The position numbers and the translations under genes are program-made. A stretch of DNA of 64,000 nucleotides from Hellea balneolensis DSM 19091. GTDB lineage: Bacteria; Pseudomonadota; Alphaproteobacteria; Caulobacterales; Maricaulaceae. Under the pieces are notes generated by a model that was given only the letters and a program-made list of their open reading frames with translations, was not told the origin of the DNA and ran no database searches. This document shows positions 43,408-52,350 of the stretch, piece after piece (position 1 is the first letter of the stretch; every line of letters begins with the position of its first letter). The stretch covers positions 32,721 to 96,720 of the forward strand of contig NZ_AUAC01000009.1 of assembly GCF_000428525.1 (NCBI RefSeq), in the 5' to 3' direction.

Positions 43408-44706
43408 ATGCGTAAAATCGCAAAAATAATGGGCGGAGCGGCACTTTTGAGTGCACTCCCAATGATGGCTTGGGGACAAGATGCCCCTACGCTTGAAAGT
43501 TTGGCAGCTAATGACGCCTTTGTCTTTAATACACTGCTCTTTTTAATAGGCGGATTTTTGGTCATGTGGATGGCCGCCGGCTTTGCCATGCTCGAAGCAG
43601 GTCTCGTGCGCACTAAAAATGTGTCCATGCAGTGTCTTAAGAATATCAGCCTTTATTCAGTAGCGGGCCTCATGTTTTGGGTTGTCGGTTATAATCTAAT
43701 GTATGGCGGCGGAACATTCTTCGGAACCATTAGCGTCATGAGCTTCACTCCAGAAGATGCTGCAACAGGATACTCATCCTATTCTGATTGGTTCTTCCAA
43801 ATGGTCTTCTGTGCCACAACAGCCTCTATCGTATCCGGTACGGTGGCTGAGCGTATTAAATTCTGGCCTTTCATCATCTTCACGGTCTTTTTGACAGGTA
43901 TTATCTATCCTATCGTCGGCTCATGGGAATGGGGCGGCGGCTATCTCGACAGCAAATGGGGCTTCTCTGATTTTGCGGGATCAACACTCGTTCACTCAAC
44001 AGGGGGTTGGGCGGCTTTAATTGGCGCTATCATCCTCAGAGCTCGTAAAGGCAAATATGTAGACGGCAAAGTGAATCCTATCCCAGGTTCAAATATGCCT
44101 TTGGCAACGCTCGGCGTCTTTATTCTATGGCTTGGTTGGTTCGGCTTTAACGGCGCGTCACAACTCGCTATGGGTACAATTGCTGACTCAGACTCTATTG
44201 CAAAAATCTTTGTAAACACAAATATGGCGGCTGTCGCTGGTGTCTTGGTTGCCATCATTTACACACAGCTACGTTACAAGAAGATTGATCTGACGATGGC
44301 GCTTAACGGCGCACTTGCTGGCCTCGTCGCTATCACGGCCGAGCCCCTAACGCCTAGCGTACCCGCAGCCCTTCTGATTGGCGGCGCAGGGTCACTTCTG
44401 GCTTGCTTAACCGTACCGCTTCTTGACAAGCTTAAGATCGATGACGTGGTTGGCGCAATTCCAGTTCACTTGGTCGCCGGTATCTTCGGCACCTTGATTG
44501 TTCCGGCGACAAATGGCGATGCGTCATTCGTTGGGCAGCTAGTCGGCGTTATTATGGTCGGTGTCTTTGTCTCAGTTGTCTCGGCGATTATTTGGACAGC
44601 TCTGAAAGTTATAATGGGCATCCGCGTCAGTGACGAAGAAGAATATGACGGATTGGATAGCCACGAAGTTGGCATCGCGTCTTACCCAGAATTTGTGAAC
44701 GGCTAA
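43408..44706 (+). CDS. amt: Ammonium transporter Amt, copy 1
   Basis: 432-aa Amt/MEP/Rh protein with a cleavable signal peptide (MRKIAKIMGG to about AWGQ) and 11 predicted membrane helices. The conserved pore His residues are in VHSTGGWAALIG and PVHLVAGIFGTL. The second helix region FAMLEAGLVRTKNVSMQCLKNI fits the marine alphaproteobacterial Amt type that retains the C-terminal tail. The ATG at 43408 is chosen for the AGGAAGGG leader; the frame is open to 43303. A second amt follows after two hairpins; no PII gene lies with them. Confidence 0.94.
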   Translation: MRKIAKIMGGAALLSALPMMAWGQDAPTLESLAANDAFVFNTLLFLIGGFLVMWMAAGFAMLEAGLVRTKNVSMQCLKNISLYSVAGLMFWVVGYNLMYGGGTFFGTISVMSFTPEDAATGYSSYSDWFFQMVFCATTASIVSGTVAERIKFWPFIIFTVFLTGIIYPIVGSWEWGGGYLDSKWGFSDFAGSTLVHSTGGWAALIGAIILRARKGKYVDGKVNPIPGSNMPLATLGVFILWLGWFGFNGASQLAMGTIADSDSIAKIFVNTNMAAVAGVLVAIIYTQLRYKKIDLTMALNGALAGLVAITAEPLTPSVPAALLIGGAGSLLACLTVPLLDKLKIDDVVGAIPVHLVAGIFGTLIVPATNGDASFVGQLVGVIMVGVFVSVVSAIIWTALKVIMGIRVSDEEEYDGLDSHEVGIASYPEFVNG

Positions 44707-44725
44707 GCCGTACACGACAAGATTT

Positions 44726-44866
44726 GGTGAGGCGCTAAAAAGCGCCCACCGCACAATCTTTCCCCTCGCGCTTAGAGCGTTCTGTTTTGAATAAAACAAA
44801 CGCGGATAGATGCGAATAACTCCCCCGGCGATGCACATCATATGTGCAAAGTCGGGGTTTTTTCGT
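44726..44866 (+). terminator. Hairpins between the two amt genes, including a Rho-independent terminator
   Basis: Two structures lie downstream of amt copy 1. The first, GGCGCT-AAAA-AGCGCC with flanking GGTG/CACC, is at 44726-44750. The second is a long hairpin at 44822-44857 (CCCCGGC...GTCGGGG with inner GCACAT/ATGTGC), followed by six T residues at 44858-44863, a standard terminator pattern on the plus strand. Copy 2 therefore probably has its own promoter in 44867-44977. Confidence 0.75.
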
Positions 44867-44977
44867 TCAATATTTAGGCGCGGCTTATTCATCCCCAAAT
44901 GCAATACAACGCTGACTCCCGCCTCTGCCCCCCATGTATTAGCGCGATGCACATAAATAATCGCGAGGGGAATCGCT

Positions 44978-46243
44978 ATGAAAAGACTATCTAGAGCCGT
45001 ATTCGGCTTAACAGCGGCCATGGCCGCATCATCCACAGCCTTTGCGCAAGACGCAGCTGTTAACTCAGGCGACACAGCTTGGATTTTAACCGCCACAGCC
45101 CTTGTGCTGTTCATGTCTCTGCCTGGTTTGGCTCTATTTTATGGCGGTCTTGTACGCGCCAAAAACTATCTTTCTGTATTGATGAAAATCTACGCCATTG
45201 CAGCACTTGCCTCGATCATTTGGGTCATTGCAGGCTATTCTATCGCCTTCGGGTCAGGAAATGGCTGGTGGGGCGGATTGGATAATCTGTTCCTCAAAAG
45301 CCTCGGACGCGACGCAGTTAGCGGCACAATTCCTGAATCCGTTTTCCTCGCCTTTCAAATGACATTTGCGGTGATCACGCCGGGCCTTATTGTTGGGGCT
45401 TTTGTTGAGCGCGTGAAATTTCTGCCCGTACTGTTATTTACGGCGCTTTGGCTGTTAATTGTCTATGCGCCTGTTACAAATTGGATTTGGGGCGGCGGAT
45501 GGCTTGCTGAAAAAGGCCTTGTAGACTTCGCGGGCGGCCTGGTCGTTCACGCCACAGCCGGTATTTCAGCGCTGGTCTATGTTATCATGCTTGGCAAACG
45601 CAAAGGCTTTCCACATGAGCTCGCCGTGCCTCACCGTCCGGCTGTCGTCATGATTGGTGCCTCTATGCTCTGGGTCGGGTGGTTCGGCTTTAATGGCGGC
45701 TCACAGCTCGCAGCTGATGGCGGGGCGGGCATGGCGCTGCTTGTCACGCATATTTCAGCCTCAGTCGGCACATTAGTCTGGGTCGCTATTGAAGCGATCA
45801 CGAATAAGAAACCGACACTTGTTGGCGCAGCTACAGGCACGATTGCGGGCCTTGCGACTGTAACCCCTGCGGCAGGCGTGCTCGGCCCCGGCGGTGCCTT
45901 GCTTATCGGCTTTGCCGGCGGCGTGCTATGCTATGCAGCCGTTCACCTTATCCGTGTGAAGCTGAAAATTGATGACAGTCTTGACGTCTTTGCAGTCCAC
46001 GGCGTGGGCGGCATTCTCGGCATTTTGCTGTTGCCATTTCTATCCAGCACTGCGCTTGGCGGAACGGGTGATGGCGACTTTATGGTTCAGCTCACAGGCA
46101 CAGCCGCAGTTGTCGCATGGTCAGCTATTGCCAGTGCGATCATTCTTGCCATTCTAAAATTCACGCTCGGCCTACGCGTCACTGAAGAGCAGGAATATGA
46201 AGGTCTCGACATCAGCCTTCACGGTGAAAGCGCTTATAATTAG
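44978..46243 (+). CDS. amt: Ammonium transporter Amt, copy 2
   Basis: 421-aa Amt protein with signal peptide (TAAMAASSTAFAQ) and 11 helices. Conserved His residues are in VVHATAGISALVY and AVHGVGGILGIL; the Phe/Trp gate region and the C-terminal tail (GLRVTEEQEYEGLDISLHG) are of the AmtB type that binds PII. It differs clearly from copy 1, so the pair is not a recent duplication. A GAGGGG leader precedes the ATG. GlnD (19.8 kb) would control the PII protein expected to bind this tail, but no glnK is present here. Confidence 0.95.
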   Translation: MKRLSRAVFGLTAAMAASSTAFAQDAAVNSGDTAWILTATALVLFMSLPGLALFYGGLVRAKNYLSVLMKIYAIAALASIIWVIAGYSIAFGSGNGWWGGLDNLFLKSLGRDAVSGTIPESVFLAFQMTFAVITPGLIVGAFVERVKFLPVLLFTALWLLIVYAPVTNWIWGGGWLAEKGLVDFAGGLVVHATAGISALVYVIMLGKRKGFPHELAVPHRPAVVMIGASMLWVGWFGFNGGSQLAADGGAGMALLVTHISASVGTLVWVAIEAITNKKPTLVGAATGTIAGLATVTPAAGVLGPGGALLIGFAGGVLCYAAVHLIRVKLKIDDSLDVFAVHGVGGILGILLLPFLSSTALGGTGDGDFMVQLTGTAAVVAWSAIASAIILAILKFTLGLRVTEEQEYEGLDISLHGESAYN

Positions 46244-46251
46244 ATGAGGTG

Positions 46252-46340
46252 TTCCCGGAAAGCCTAAGGCTTATCCGGGATCTCCTACGGCACACTTGCT
46301 CTTAAACGCGGGAGATCCCGGATATTTGGCACCGCCAAAT
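46252..46340. repeat. Cluster of overlapping inverted repeats between amt and the S24 regulator
   Basis: TCCCGGA (46253-46259) can pair with TCCGGGA (46274-46280) around AAGCC-TAA-GGCTT. The same second arm, extended to ATCCGGGATCTCC (46273-46285), pairs perfectly over 13 bp with GGAGATCCCGGAT (46311-46323). A further TTTGGC/GCCAAA hairpin follows at about 46325-46339. The first two foldings exclude each other. It could be a dispersed palindromic repeat or a terminator region after amt; no strong T run is seen. Confidence 0.6.
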
Positions 46341-46394
46341 TCTGAGAACATTTCATTTGACGCATTAGGAATATTTACCTAAGTAATTTCCAAC

Positions 46395-47018
46395 ATGTTT
46401 TCGCATCGAGATATCTGGGCCGCATTGGACCGCTTGGCTGTGCATTTGTCCACTTCACCCTCGGGCCTCGCCAAACAAGCGGGACTTGACCCGACGACCT
46501 TTAATAAGTCCAAACGCACATCAGGTTCCAAAGATCGCTGGCCTTCAACCGAGAGCCTGTCCAAAGTCCTCGGCGTTGTCGGGATGAGTTTTGAAGACTT
46601 TGCCCGCTTTGCCGATAACGCGCCCAATAATGGCCCCGCCATTCCCGTCATCGGTTTGGCACAAGCGGGGGATGAAGGCTTCTTTGACGATAGCGGCTTT
46701 CCCAAAGGCGGCGGATGGGATGATGTGCGTGTGCCGGGCCTGCAAAGCGGCGGCGTCTATGCCCTGCAAATAGCCGGCGATAGCATGGCCCCTGTCCTGC
46801 GCGCAGGCGACCGCATCTTAGTCGCACCAAACGAGTCTGTGCGTAAAGGCGACCGCGTCGTCGTCAAGACTATTGACGGCGAAGTCATGGCCAAAGAGCT
46901 CTATAAACAGACCGCGCATAAGATTGAACTCATCTCGCTTAATCCTGAATATGATGACAGGGTGCTATCGAAGAAGGATGTGCATTGGATGGCACGAATT
47001 GTTTGGGTGTCGCAGTAG
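46395..47018 (+). CDS. S24-family (LexA/CI-like) HTH regulator
   Basis: 207-aa protein: an N-terminal helix-turn-helix (SGLAKQAGLDPTTFNKSKR, about 24-42) and a C-terminal peptidase S24 domain with the catalytic Ser in IAGDSMAPVLRAGD (about 130) and Lys in GEVMAKELYK (about 165). Such regulators are self-cleaved LexA/CI-type or non-cleaved phage-like repressors; no Ala-Gly cleavage site stands out in the linker (NNGPAIPVIGLAQAGDEG). Target unknown. Its 3' end overlaps an unrelated reading frame by 34 bases. Confidence 0.88.
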   Translation: MFSHRDIWAALDRLAVHLSTSPSGLAKQAGLDPTTFNKSKRTSGSKDRWPSTESLSKVLGVVGMSFEDFARFADNAPNNGPAIPVIGLAQAGDEGFFDDSGFPKGGGWDDVRVPGLQSGGVYALQIAGDSMAPVLRAGDRILVAPNESVRKGDRVVVKTIDGEVMAKELYKQTAHKIELISLNPEYDDRVLSKKDVHWMARIVWVSQ

Positions 47019-47551
47019 GGGGATTTTTCATCTTTAAAGTATTGCCGCATCTTCCATCTTATAGCCCTTCTGCTGTTCCTTTTCCATCAGATGGAGATGG
47101 ACATCATAAAGAAGGTTATGTAGTTGAGTTCAAAGACCAAGAGGGGAATAGTTGGGTCGGCAACTTTCAAAAAGGCTTCACCTCTTATTGTGATACATTT
47201 GGCGAATTAGGAGACGGCATCGTATTCGTCGTAGCGGGTGGCACTGGTTACACAATAGATATCAACTCAAGAAAATGCTTGGATGAAACTGGAGCCGCTA
47301 TTGATTGGTGCTTAGCTATCCCAAATCAATCAATCTTGGTGATTTCCCATGGTGTTGATTTTGAGGCGATTGATAAAAATGGACGTATTTGGGTTTCAGA
47401 CCGAATTTCGTGGGATGGTTTTACTGACCTCTCCTTTGATGGAAAGAAAATTCATGGGGCGTCCTATTCTCCAATAGATGACTGCCATCATGATTTTCAA
47501 CTCGATATTACAGATGGCTCCTTTGAGGGCGGTTCATTTAACGGCCCCTAA
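46985..47551 (+). CDS. Orphan protein of unknown function, no ATG start
   Basis: Not recognised. The frame gives up to 188 aa with no ATG near its start; candidates are TTG at 46985 (inside the upstream regulator), TTG at 47003 and TTG at 47042. The first would add a hydrophobic segment (VAVGGFFIFKV). The body is acidic and Gly/Asp-rich with four Cys and many aromatic residues (EGNSWVGNF, NGRIWVSDRISW), and looks like a small beta-rich protein. AT content is higher than in the neighbours and the gene is followed at once by palindromic repeats, which fits transferred DNA. Could be a 5'-truncated gene. Confidence 0.5.
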   Translation: MDGTNCLGVAVGGFFIFKVLPHLPSYSPSAVPFPSDGDGHHKEGYVVEFKDQEGNSWVGNFQKGFTSYCDTFGELGDGIVFVVAGGTGYTIDINSRKCLDETGAAIDWCLAIPNQSILVISHGVDFEAIDKNGRIWVSDRISWDGFTDLSFDGKKIHGASYSPIDDCHHDFQLDITDGSFEGGSFNGP

Positions 47552-47601
47552 CACCTCACTCCATTGATTGTCATACTACTGGCTACCTCCCCCAAACCCG
47601 T

Positions 47602-47744
47602 TCATCCCCGCGTAGGCGGGGACCCAGTGGAGAAAGAGTTAATGAGGGACAAACTGAAATTGGCTAGGGTCATAACCATTTGCAATTAAAGCAAATCGTA
47701 AAAGCTTGCAGTTTTTAACTGGGTCCCCGCCTGCGCGGGGATGA
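47602..47744. repeat. Inverted pair of GC-rich palindromic elements (BIME-like)
   Basis: Element 1 (47602-47627) is TCATCCCCGC-GTAG-GCGGGGACCCAG. Element 2 (47719-47744) is the reverse complement form CTGGGTCCCC...GGGGATGA, with CTGC in the loop. They are 91 bases apart in inverted orientation, so the pair can form one large stem over both. The same unit recurs at 52110, 52226 and 52714. Confidence 0.85.
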
Positions 47745-47766
47745 ATGGAGGGATAAGGAATAGCCG

Positions 47767-48540
47767 TCACTCCAACGGTTCCCCATCCAGAAACCACTCC
47801 GCTAATTTCTTCACCCGCTTATCATCAACATAGGCTGCTAGCACTTTTGCGGCTTTGCTTTGTACCTTACGGTAGAGGTCATCATTAGCGGGCATGGTGG
47901 CGACCGCTTCTAATATCGGCGCCACCTGCGGGCCATAAGCCTCCACGTCGAGGACTAAGAGTGAGAGCGCGTAATTCGTCTCAATCAGCACATCATTGGG
48001 GGCCGCCGCCCGAGCCTCGGCATAGAGCCGTTCGCCTTCCGCCAGAGACGCGCCGAACCATTTACCGCCATTCTTTTCGCCCGTCTTTCGGATAACGCCC
48101 AGATGCCATGCACCCTCCAGCGCTAAGCCCTTCGGGTCTTCAGGATAGGCTGCGCGAAAGCCTTGTATCTTAGCGAGGGTTTTGCTCGGCAGCTTCTTAC
48201 GCCACGCCGTGATATCCCCGCTGGTGCGCGTCACAAACCCATCGGCGAGCGCATATTGCAATTTCGCATTATAAAGCGACGGGTCGAGCGCGAGGGCCTT
48301 CTCTGACAGCTCCCGCGCCTCTTTGGACTTTTTATTTAATTTACTGACTTCCCCCAAGAGGATTTGCGCCGAGAGGCTTTCCGCCGCGAGGGCATAGCCT
48401 TCCGCCGTATCGAGGTTTTGCGCGATTTGGCGGGCGGTTTCATAGTCACCCGCAGTGATAAGATCGCGCACTTCGTCGGCGGAATTACCCCAAGCGGGAG
48501 ACGCGAATAACAGGGCCGCAATGAGAAACGCTTTCCACAT
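47767..48540 (-). CDS. Exported TPR-like protein
   Basis: 257-aa protein with signal peptide (MWKAFLIAALLFASPAWG). The mature part is helical with TPR-like repeats: AGDYETARQIAQNLD, LSEKALALDPSLYNAKLQYALA and LYAEARAAAPNDVLIETNYALSLL. It is presumably periplasmic and involved in protein contacts; no specific function can be given. The ATG at 48540 is preferred to the TTG two codons upstream. It lies downstream of lysS, separated by three stem-loops at 48604-48685. Confidence 0.75.
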   Translation of the reverse strand: MWKAFLIAALLFASPAWGNSADEVRDLITAGDYETARQIAQNLDTAEGYALAAESLSAQILLGEVSKLNKKSKEARELSEKALALDPSLYNAKLQYALADGFVTRTSGDITAWRKKLPSKTLAKIQGFRAAYPEDPKGLALEGAWHLGVIRKTGEKNGGKWFGASLAEGERLYAEARAAAPNDVLIETNYALSLLVLDVEAYGPQVAPILEAVATMPANDDLYRKVQSKAAKVLAAYVDDKRVKKLAEWFLDGEPLE

Positions 48541-48603
48541 AGGCAAAGTGTATCACATGACGCGGTTTCGGGAAATTAAAATGACATGCACAGAATTATT
48601 ATC

Positions 48604-48685
48604 ACCCGGCTTGTCCGGGTTACCCATGTGAAAGCCTTAAAATGTTGCACCGCTGTCACATGGGTCACCGCAATAAGTGCGGTGA
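48604..48685. repeat. Three consecutive stem-loops downstream of lysS
   Basis: ACCCGG-CTTGT-CCGGGT (48604-48620), ACCCATGTGA ... TCACATGGGT (10-bp arms, 48622-48631 and 48656-48665), and TCACCGC-AATAAGT-GCGGTGA (48665-48685) follow one another. They resemble dispersed palindromic repeats more than a terminator, since no T run follows on the minus strand. Confidence 0.65.
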
Positions 48686-48707
48686 TGACAACAATTAGGA
48701 GAGCCCG

Positions 48708-50306
48708 CTAACCCATATTCCCGTCAAGCGCGTCTTCAATCAGTGCCGCCGTTTCGTCGGGCCCGTAAATGGCGACGAATGACCCGAAGCGCGGGCCTTG
48801 GCTTTGGCCCAAACAGACCTCGTAAATCGCTTTGAACCAATTGCGTAGGTTCTCAAATTCGTGGTCTTTACCGACTGAGAAAATCAGCGTTTGCAGCGCT
48901 TCGCCATCCGCTTTCTCGGCGTCGTCCACCGCTTTCAACCGCCCGACCAAATCGGTCAGCGCCGCGCGTTCCTGATCGGTTGGCTCGCGATACTCCTTAT
49001 TAGGTTTCACAAAGTCCTGATAATAGCGCACGGCATAGCCCGCCAAATCATCTAGCGCTGGATTATCCGCAGGGTTCGCCTCAGGCGCATAGCGCTGAAT
49101 AAAGCCCCAGAGAATATCCTTATCCGACGCATTGGCCGCGCTCACCAAATTCAGCAGCAGCGCAAAGGACACAGGCGGAATAAAGCTCGGCGGGTTACCA
49201 TTATGGATATGCCAAACGGGATTATTGGCCCGCGCTTTCTCGTCCTGTTTGTCCCACGCCGCGAGATGCTGAAAATACTCATCGACATTTTTCGGAATGA
49301 CATCGAAATAGAGCTTCTTGGCCGCGCGAGGCTTGGCGAAATTAAACAGCGATAAGCTCTCTTGCGGGGCGTATTTCAGCCAATCTTCCACCGCAATCCC
49401 ATTGCCTTTGGACTTAGAAATCTTCTCGCCTTTTTCATCGAGGAACAGCTCATAGACATATTGCACAGGTTGTTGCCCGCCCAAAATCTTACAAATCCGC
49501 GAATAGATCGGCGCATTGTCCTGATGGTCTTTGCCAAACATTTCAAAGTCCACACCGAGGGCTGCCCAGCGCATGCCAAAATCCGGCTTCCATTGCAGCT
49601 TCACATGTCCGCCCGTGACGGGGAGCGTGACCTCGGAGCCATCCTCATCATCAAATGTAATCGTCCCGGCCTTAGCATCAACGGATGTCATCGGCACATA
49701 AAGCACCCGGCCAGAGCTTGGCGAGATCGGCAAAAATGGCGAGTAAGTCGCGCGGCGTTCCTCACCGAGTGTCGGGAGCATCACCGCCATGATGTCATCA
49801 AATGTCTCCAGCGCCTTTAAGAGCCACGGATCATAACGCCCCGAGCGGTAAAGCTCCGTCGCCGAGGCAAATTCATAATCAAAACCGAAACTATCCAAAA
49901 AGGCACAGAGCCGTGCATTCATATGCGCGCCGTAACTTGCGTGTGTGCCAAAAGGGTCGGGCACATCGGTGAGCGGCTTTTGCAGATATTCCTCAAGGCT
50001 CTCAGGGTTGGGCACAGTCGGCGGCACTTTGCGCATCCCGTCCATATCATCGGACACACAGATAAGTTTGGTCGGCACTTTCCCCTCGGTCAGGGCGATA
50101 AAGGCATTCATCACCATCGTCGTGCGCACCACCTCGCCAAAGGTGCCAATATGCGGCAAGCCCGACGGCCCATAACCCGTCTCAAACACCACAGGAGCCT
50201 CCCCGCGCTCTATGCCGCGTTTCTTCTCAATATCGAGCCGTTTGAGAATCTGCCGCGCCTGTTCAAAAGGCCAAGCTTTCGCGCTCATATATGTGTCGTT
50301 GGGCAT
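48708..50306 (-). CDS. lysS: Class I lysyl-tRNA synthetase
   Basis: 532-aa LysRS of the class I (archaeal-type) family, charging tRNA-Lys. The HIGH-like signature is [16 protein letters not shown] (about 46-61) and the KMSKS-like motif is [10 protein letters not shown] (about 292). This type replaces class II LysRS in many alphaproteobacteria and spirochaetes. The ATG at 50306 gives a normal N-terminus. Three stem-loops follow its stop; a region of non-coding, AT-richer DNA lies upstream. Confidence 0.96.
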   Translation of the reverse strand: MPNDTYMSAKAWPFEQARQILKRLDIEKKRGIERGEAPVVFETGYGPSGLPHIGTFGEVVRTTMVMNAFIALTEGKVPTKLICVSDDMDGMRKVPPTVPNPESLEEYLQKPLTDVPDPFGTHASYGAHMNARLCAFLDSFGFDYEFASATELYRSGRYDPWLLKALETFDDIMAVMLPTLGEERRATYSPFLPISPSSGRVLYVPMTSVDAKAGTITFDDEDGSEVTLPVTGGHVKLQWKPDFGMRWAALGVDFEMFGKDHQDNAPIYSRICKILGGQQPVQYVYELFLDEKGEKISKSKGNGIAVEDWLKYAPQESLSLFNFAKPRAAKKLYFDVIPKNVDEYFQHLAAWDKQDEKARANNPVWHIHNGNPPSFIPPVSFALLLNLVSAANASDKDILWGFIQRYAPEANPADNPALDDLAGYAVRYYQDFVKPNKEYREPTDQERAALTDLVGRLKAVDDAEKADGEALQTLIFSVGKDHEFENLRNWFKAIYEVCLGQSQGPRFGSFVAIYGPDETAALIEDALDGNMG

Positions 50307-50402
50307 GGGAATATCCGCATTGAGTTTATGCGCGGGATGTAGTCGGTGCGGCGGGTGGGGTCAATGGGGTGGGTTTGTTGCGCCAATTTATGAGAAACCA
50401 AT

Positions 50403-50510
50403 ATGAGTAGTTCAAAATTTTCACCCGAGGCACTTGTATTTGATTTTGAGGGTTTCTATATTGATTACGCAAATCGATCCTATTGGTCTGCAGTTACATT
50501 GATAAATTAG
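50403..50510 (+). CDS. Possible 35-aa small ORF or gene remnant upstream of the GHKL ATPase
   Basis: A 36-codon frame starting ATG at 50403, with acidic and aromatic content (PEALVFDFEGFYIDYANRS). No clear Shine-Dalgarno site is seen. It could be a real small protein, the leader of the ATPase gene 60 bases downstream, or the remains of a longer gene. Too short to assign. Confidence 0.25.
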   Translation: MSSSKFSPEALVFDFEGFYIDYANRSYWSAVTLIN

Positions 50511-50571
50511 TGCCTACTGCACCAGTAGTGTCGATTTGATTTACTTAAAACTTTTTTGAGGAAAAATCAAA

Positions 50572-52053
50572 ATGACTAACACTGAAACCACTATGCCGAC
50601 TAAATCGGCAGACATTACTCCTAATGCCGCTAAGCTTTATAGCTCGTTGCGACAGTTGGATTACACTAGCACCACAGCAATCTGCGATTTGGTAGATAAT
50701 TCAATTGATGCGGGAGCTTCATCCATACATGTAGATGTATTTGCTGAAGGCAAAACTAATATATGTCAAATTCAAGTTGCTGATAATGGCTCGGGGATGT
50801 CTGGACCTAAATTAGCTGAATCTATGAAATTAGGCTCAGCCTCCGAAAAAGATCATGACCATCACATGTATCTTGGTCGTTATGGTATGGGCATGATAAC
50901 GGCCCCATTGTCAATTGGACGTGAGTTGACAGTTGAATCGCTGCAGAACGAAACTATACATCAGGCAATTCTTGACTATGAAGCCGTTTTGGAAAGCAAT
51001 AAGTTTGTTATTCCATTGAAAGTAATTCGCGGAACAAACGCTAAAGAATTTCTTGATGACTTTCATAACGCTTTCCCCGATGCTGAATCAGGTACTATCG
51101 TTACCATTGATAAGGTTGACCGCTGGGCATGGACACGCCTTAGTGCAAGTGAAGATAATCTTGTAAAAGTCCTTGGGCAAACTTTCCGCAAATTTATTCA
51201 AGGTGGAAATGAAGCTCGCGTAAAAATTTACGTTAACGGCGAATTGATCGTGCCTATTGACCCAATTTTCGACCACAACCCTCAACTTCTCGATGAGGAA
51301 ACCTTTGAAGTCCATGGGGAGGAAGTAACCATGCGGCTTTTTGAGTTGGAAGACTATGGTCGAACAGGGAACAGAGACCGCCAATTAAATATTCCCAATC
51401 AAGGCTTTTATGTGCTCCGTAACAACCGTGAAATCGCAGCAGGTGTTCACTTGAAACTATTCGCTAAGCACAATGATTATAACCGTTTTCGTGCAGAGTT
51501 CTCATATCCAGGTTCTTTAGATGAATTTTTCAATTCAGGTTTTACAAAGCAACGTATAGAGGCAATTGGTGATCAAAGTCTCAGTGATAAAATCAAAAAA
51601 TTCCTCAACCCTCAACTTAATTCATTGAAAAAAAAGGCAAAACTTAAACGCCGTAAAAACCGAGCAGATGTAGGTCATTTTTCCAAGGCTGGAAAAAATA
51701 TCGAAAAGCGGGGTAACTTAATTACATGGCCACCATCAGAATCGGACGCAACAGTTAAAGCGAAAGCGGTTCGATTCGAGACTGAGAATAATAGTGACTT
51801 TGCACCGCTTTATGACTGCACGGTTGACGGGAAAACGGTTGTTATTATCTGGAATGAAGACCATCCATTTTATCAGCAAGTCATTTCAGCCTACAGCGAC
51901 GATCCAGATATCGTCCATCCGATCTGTTACTATATATTCGCACTCGCAAATGCGGAACTAAAATCAGAGCCAGATAGCCAAAAACAAATTATACTTGCAA
52001 ACAATCGCAGTGAAACTTCATTAGATTTAAGAACGCTAATGCACTCATCTTAA
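50572..52053 (+). CDS. Stand-alone GHKL (MORC/HSP90-like) ATPase
   Basis: 493-aa protein with an N-terminal GHKL ATP-binding domain: N-box AICDLVDNSIDAGAS (about 41-55), G1 box VADNGSGMSG (about 73-82) and the lid GRYGMGMITAPLS (about 103). A middle S5-like/transducer region contains GFYVLRNNREIAAG (about 280) and the basic-loop segment SGFTKQRIEA (about 323). A highly basic helix (LKKKAKLKRRKNR, about 343-356) and a beta-rich C-terminus follow. This is the MORC/HSP90-like branch often found in prokaryotic restriction-like or conflict loci with a nuclease or Z1 ATPase. Here no partner gene is adjacent. AT-rich, leader GAGGAAAAA. Confidence 0.85.
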   Translation: MTNTETTMPTKSADITPNAAKLYSSLRQLDYTSTTAICDLVDNSIDAGASSIHVDVFAEGKTNICQIQVADNGSGMSGPKLAESMKLGSASEKDHDHHMYLGRYGMGMITAPLSIGRELTVESLQNETIHQAILDYEAVLESNKFVIPLKVIRGTNAKEFLDDFHNAFPDAESGTIVTIDKVDRWAWTRLSASEDNLVKVLGQTFRKFIQGGNEARVKIYVNGELIVPIDPIFDHNPQLLDEETFEVHGEEVTMRLFELEDYGRTGNRDRQLNIPNQGFYVLRNNREIAAGVHLKLFAKHNDYNRFRAEFSYPGSLDEFFNSGFTKQRIEAIGDQSLSDKIKKFLNPQLNSLKKKAKLKRRKNRADVGHFSKAGKNIEKRGNLITWPPSESDATVKAKAVRFETENNSDFAPLYDCTVDGKTVVIIWNEDHPFYQQVISAYSDDPDIVHPICYYIFALANAELKSEPDSQKQIILANNRSETSLDLRTLMHSS

Positions 52054-52109
52054 TTAATTTTGAGAGCCAGATTACTGGCTCTCATTTTCTAAAGCCTCCC
52101 CCTCCCCAA

Positions 52110-52251
52110 TCATCCCCGCGTAGGCGGGGACCCAGTTATGGGCTTTCTTATCGGGGGAGAGCTTGTCATTGCGATGGTCATGGCCTTTGGTTTTTACAGC
52201 TCTGTGGCGGGAGGTTGGTTCTCTGCTGGGTCCCCGCCTACGCGGGGATGA
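52110..52251. repeat. Second inverted pair of GC-rich palindromic elements
   Basis: Copies at 52110-52135 (TCATCCCCGC-GTAG-GCGGGGACCCAG) and 52226-52251 (reverse orientation) lie 90 bases apart, almost the same spacing as the pair at 47602/47719, but with different spacer sequence. They sit directly after the GHKL ATPase stop. Confidence 0.85.
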
Positions 52252-52310
52252 TAGGAGAAAAAGAAGCGGGGGTGATAGGAGAAGGAGGGGCGGGGATGAC
52301 GGGAGAAAGG
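52242..52310. repeat. Degenerate tandem repeats of the palindrome's right arm
   Basis: About three imperfect copies of a GCGGGGATGATAGGAGAA unit of 18-26 bases run through 52242-52310, beginning in the right arm of the palindromic element. Two similar decayed copies follow the element at 52714. Confidence 0.6.
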
Positions 52311-52350
52311 GGGGCTTGTAATCGCGATTATTGCAATATATGTTCACTTA

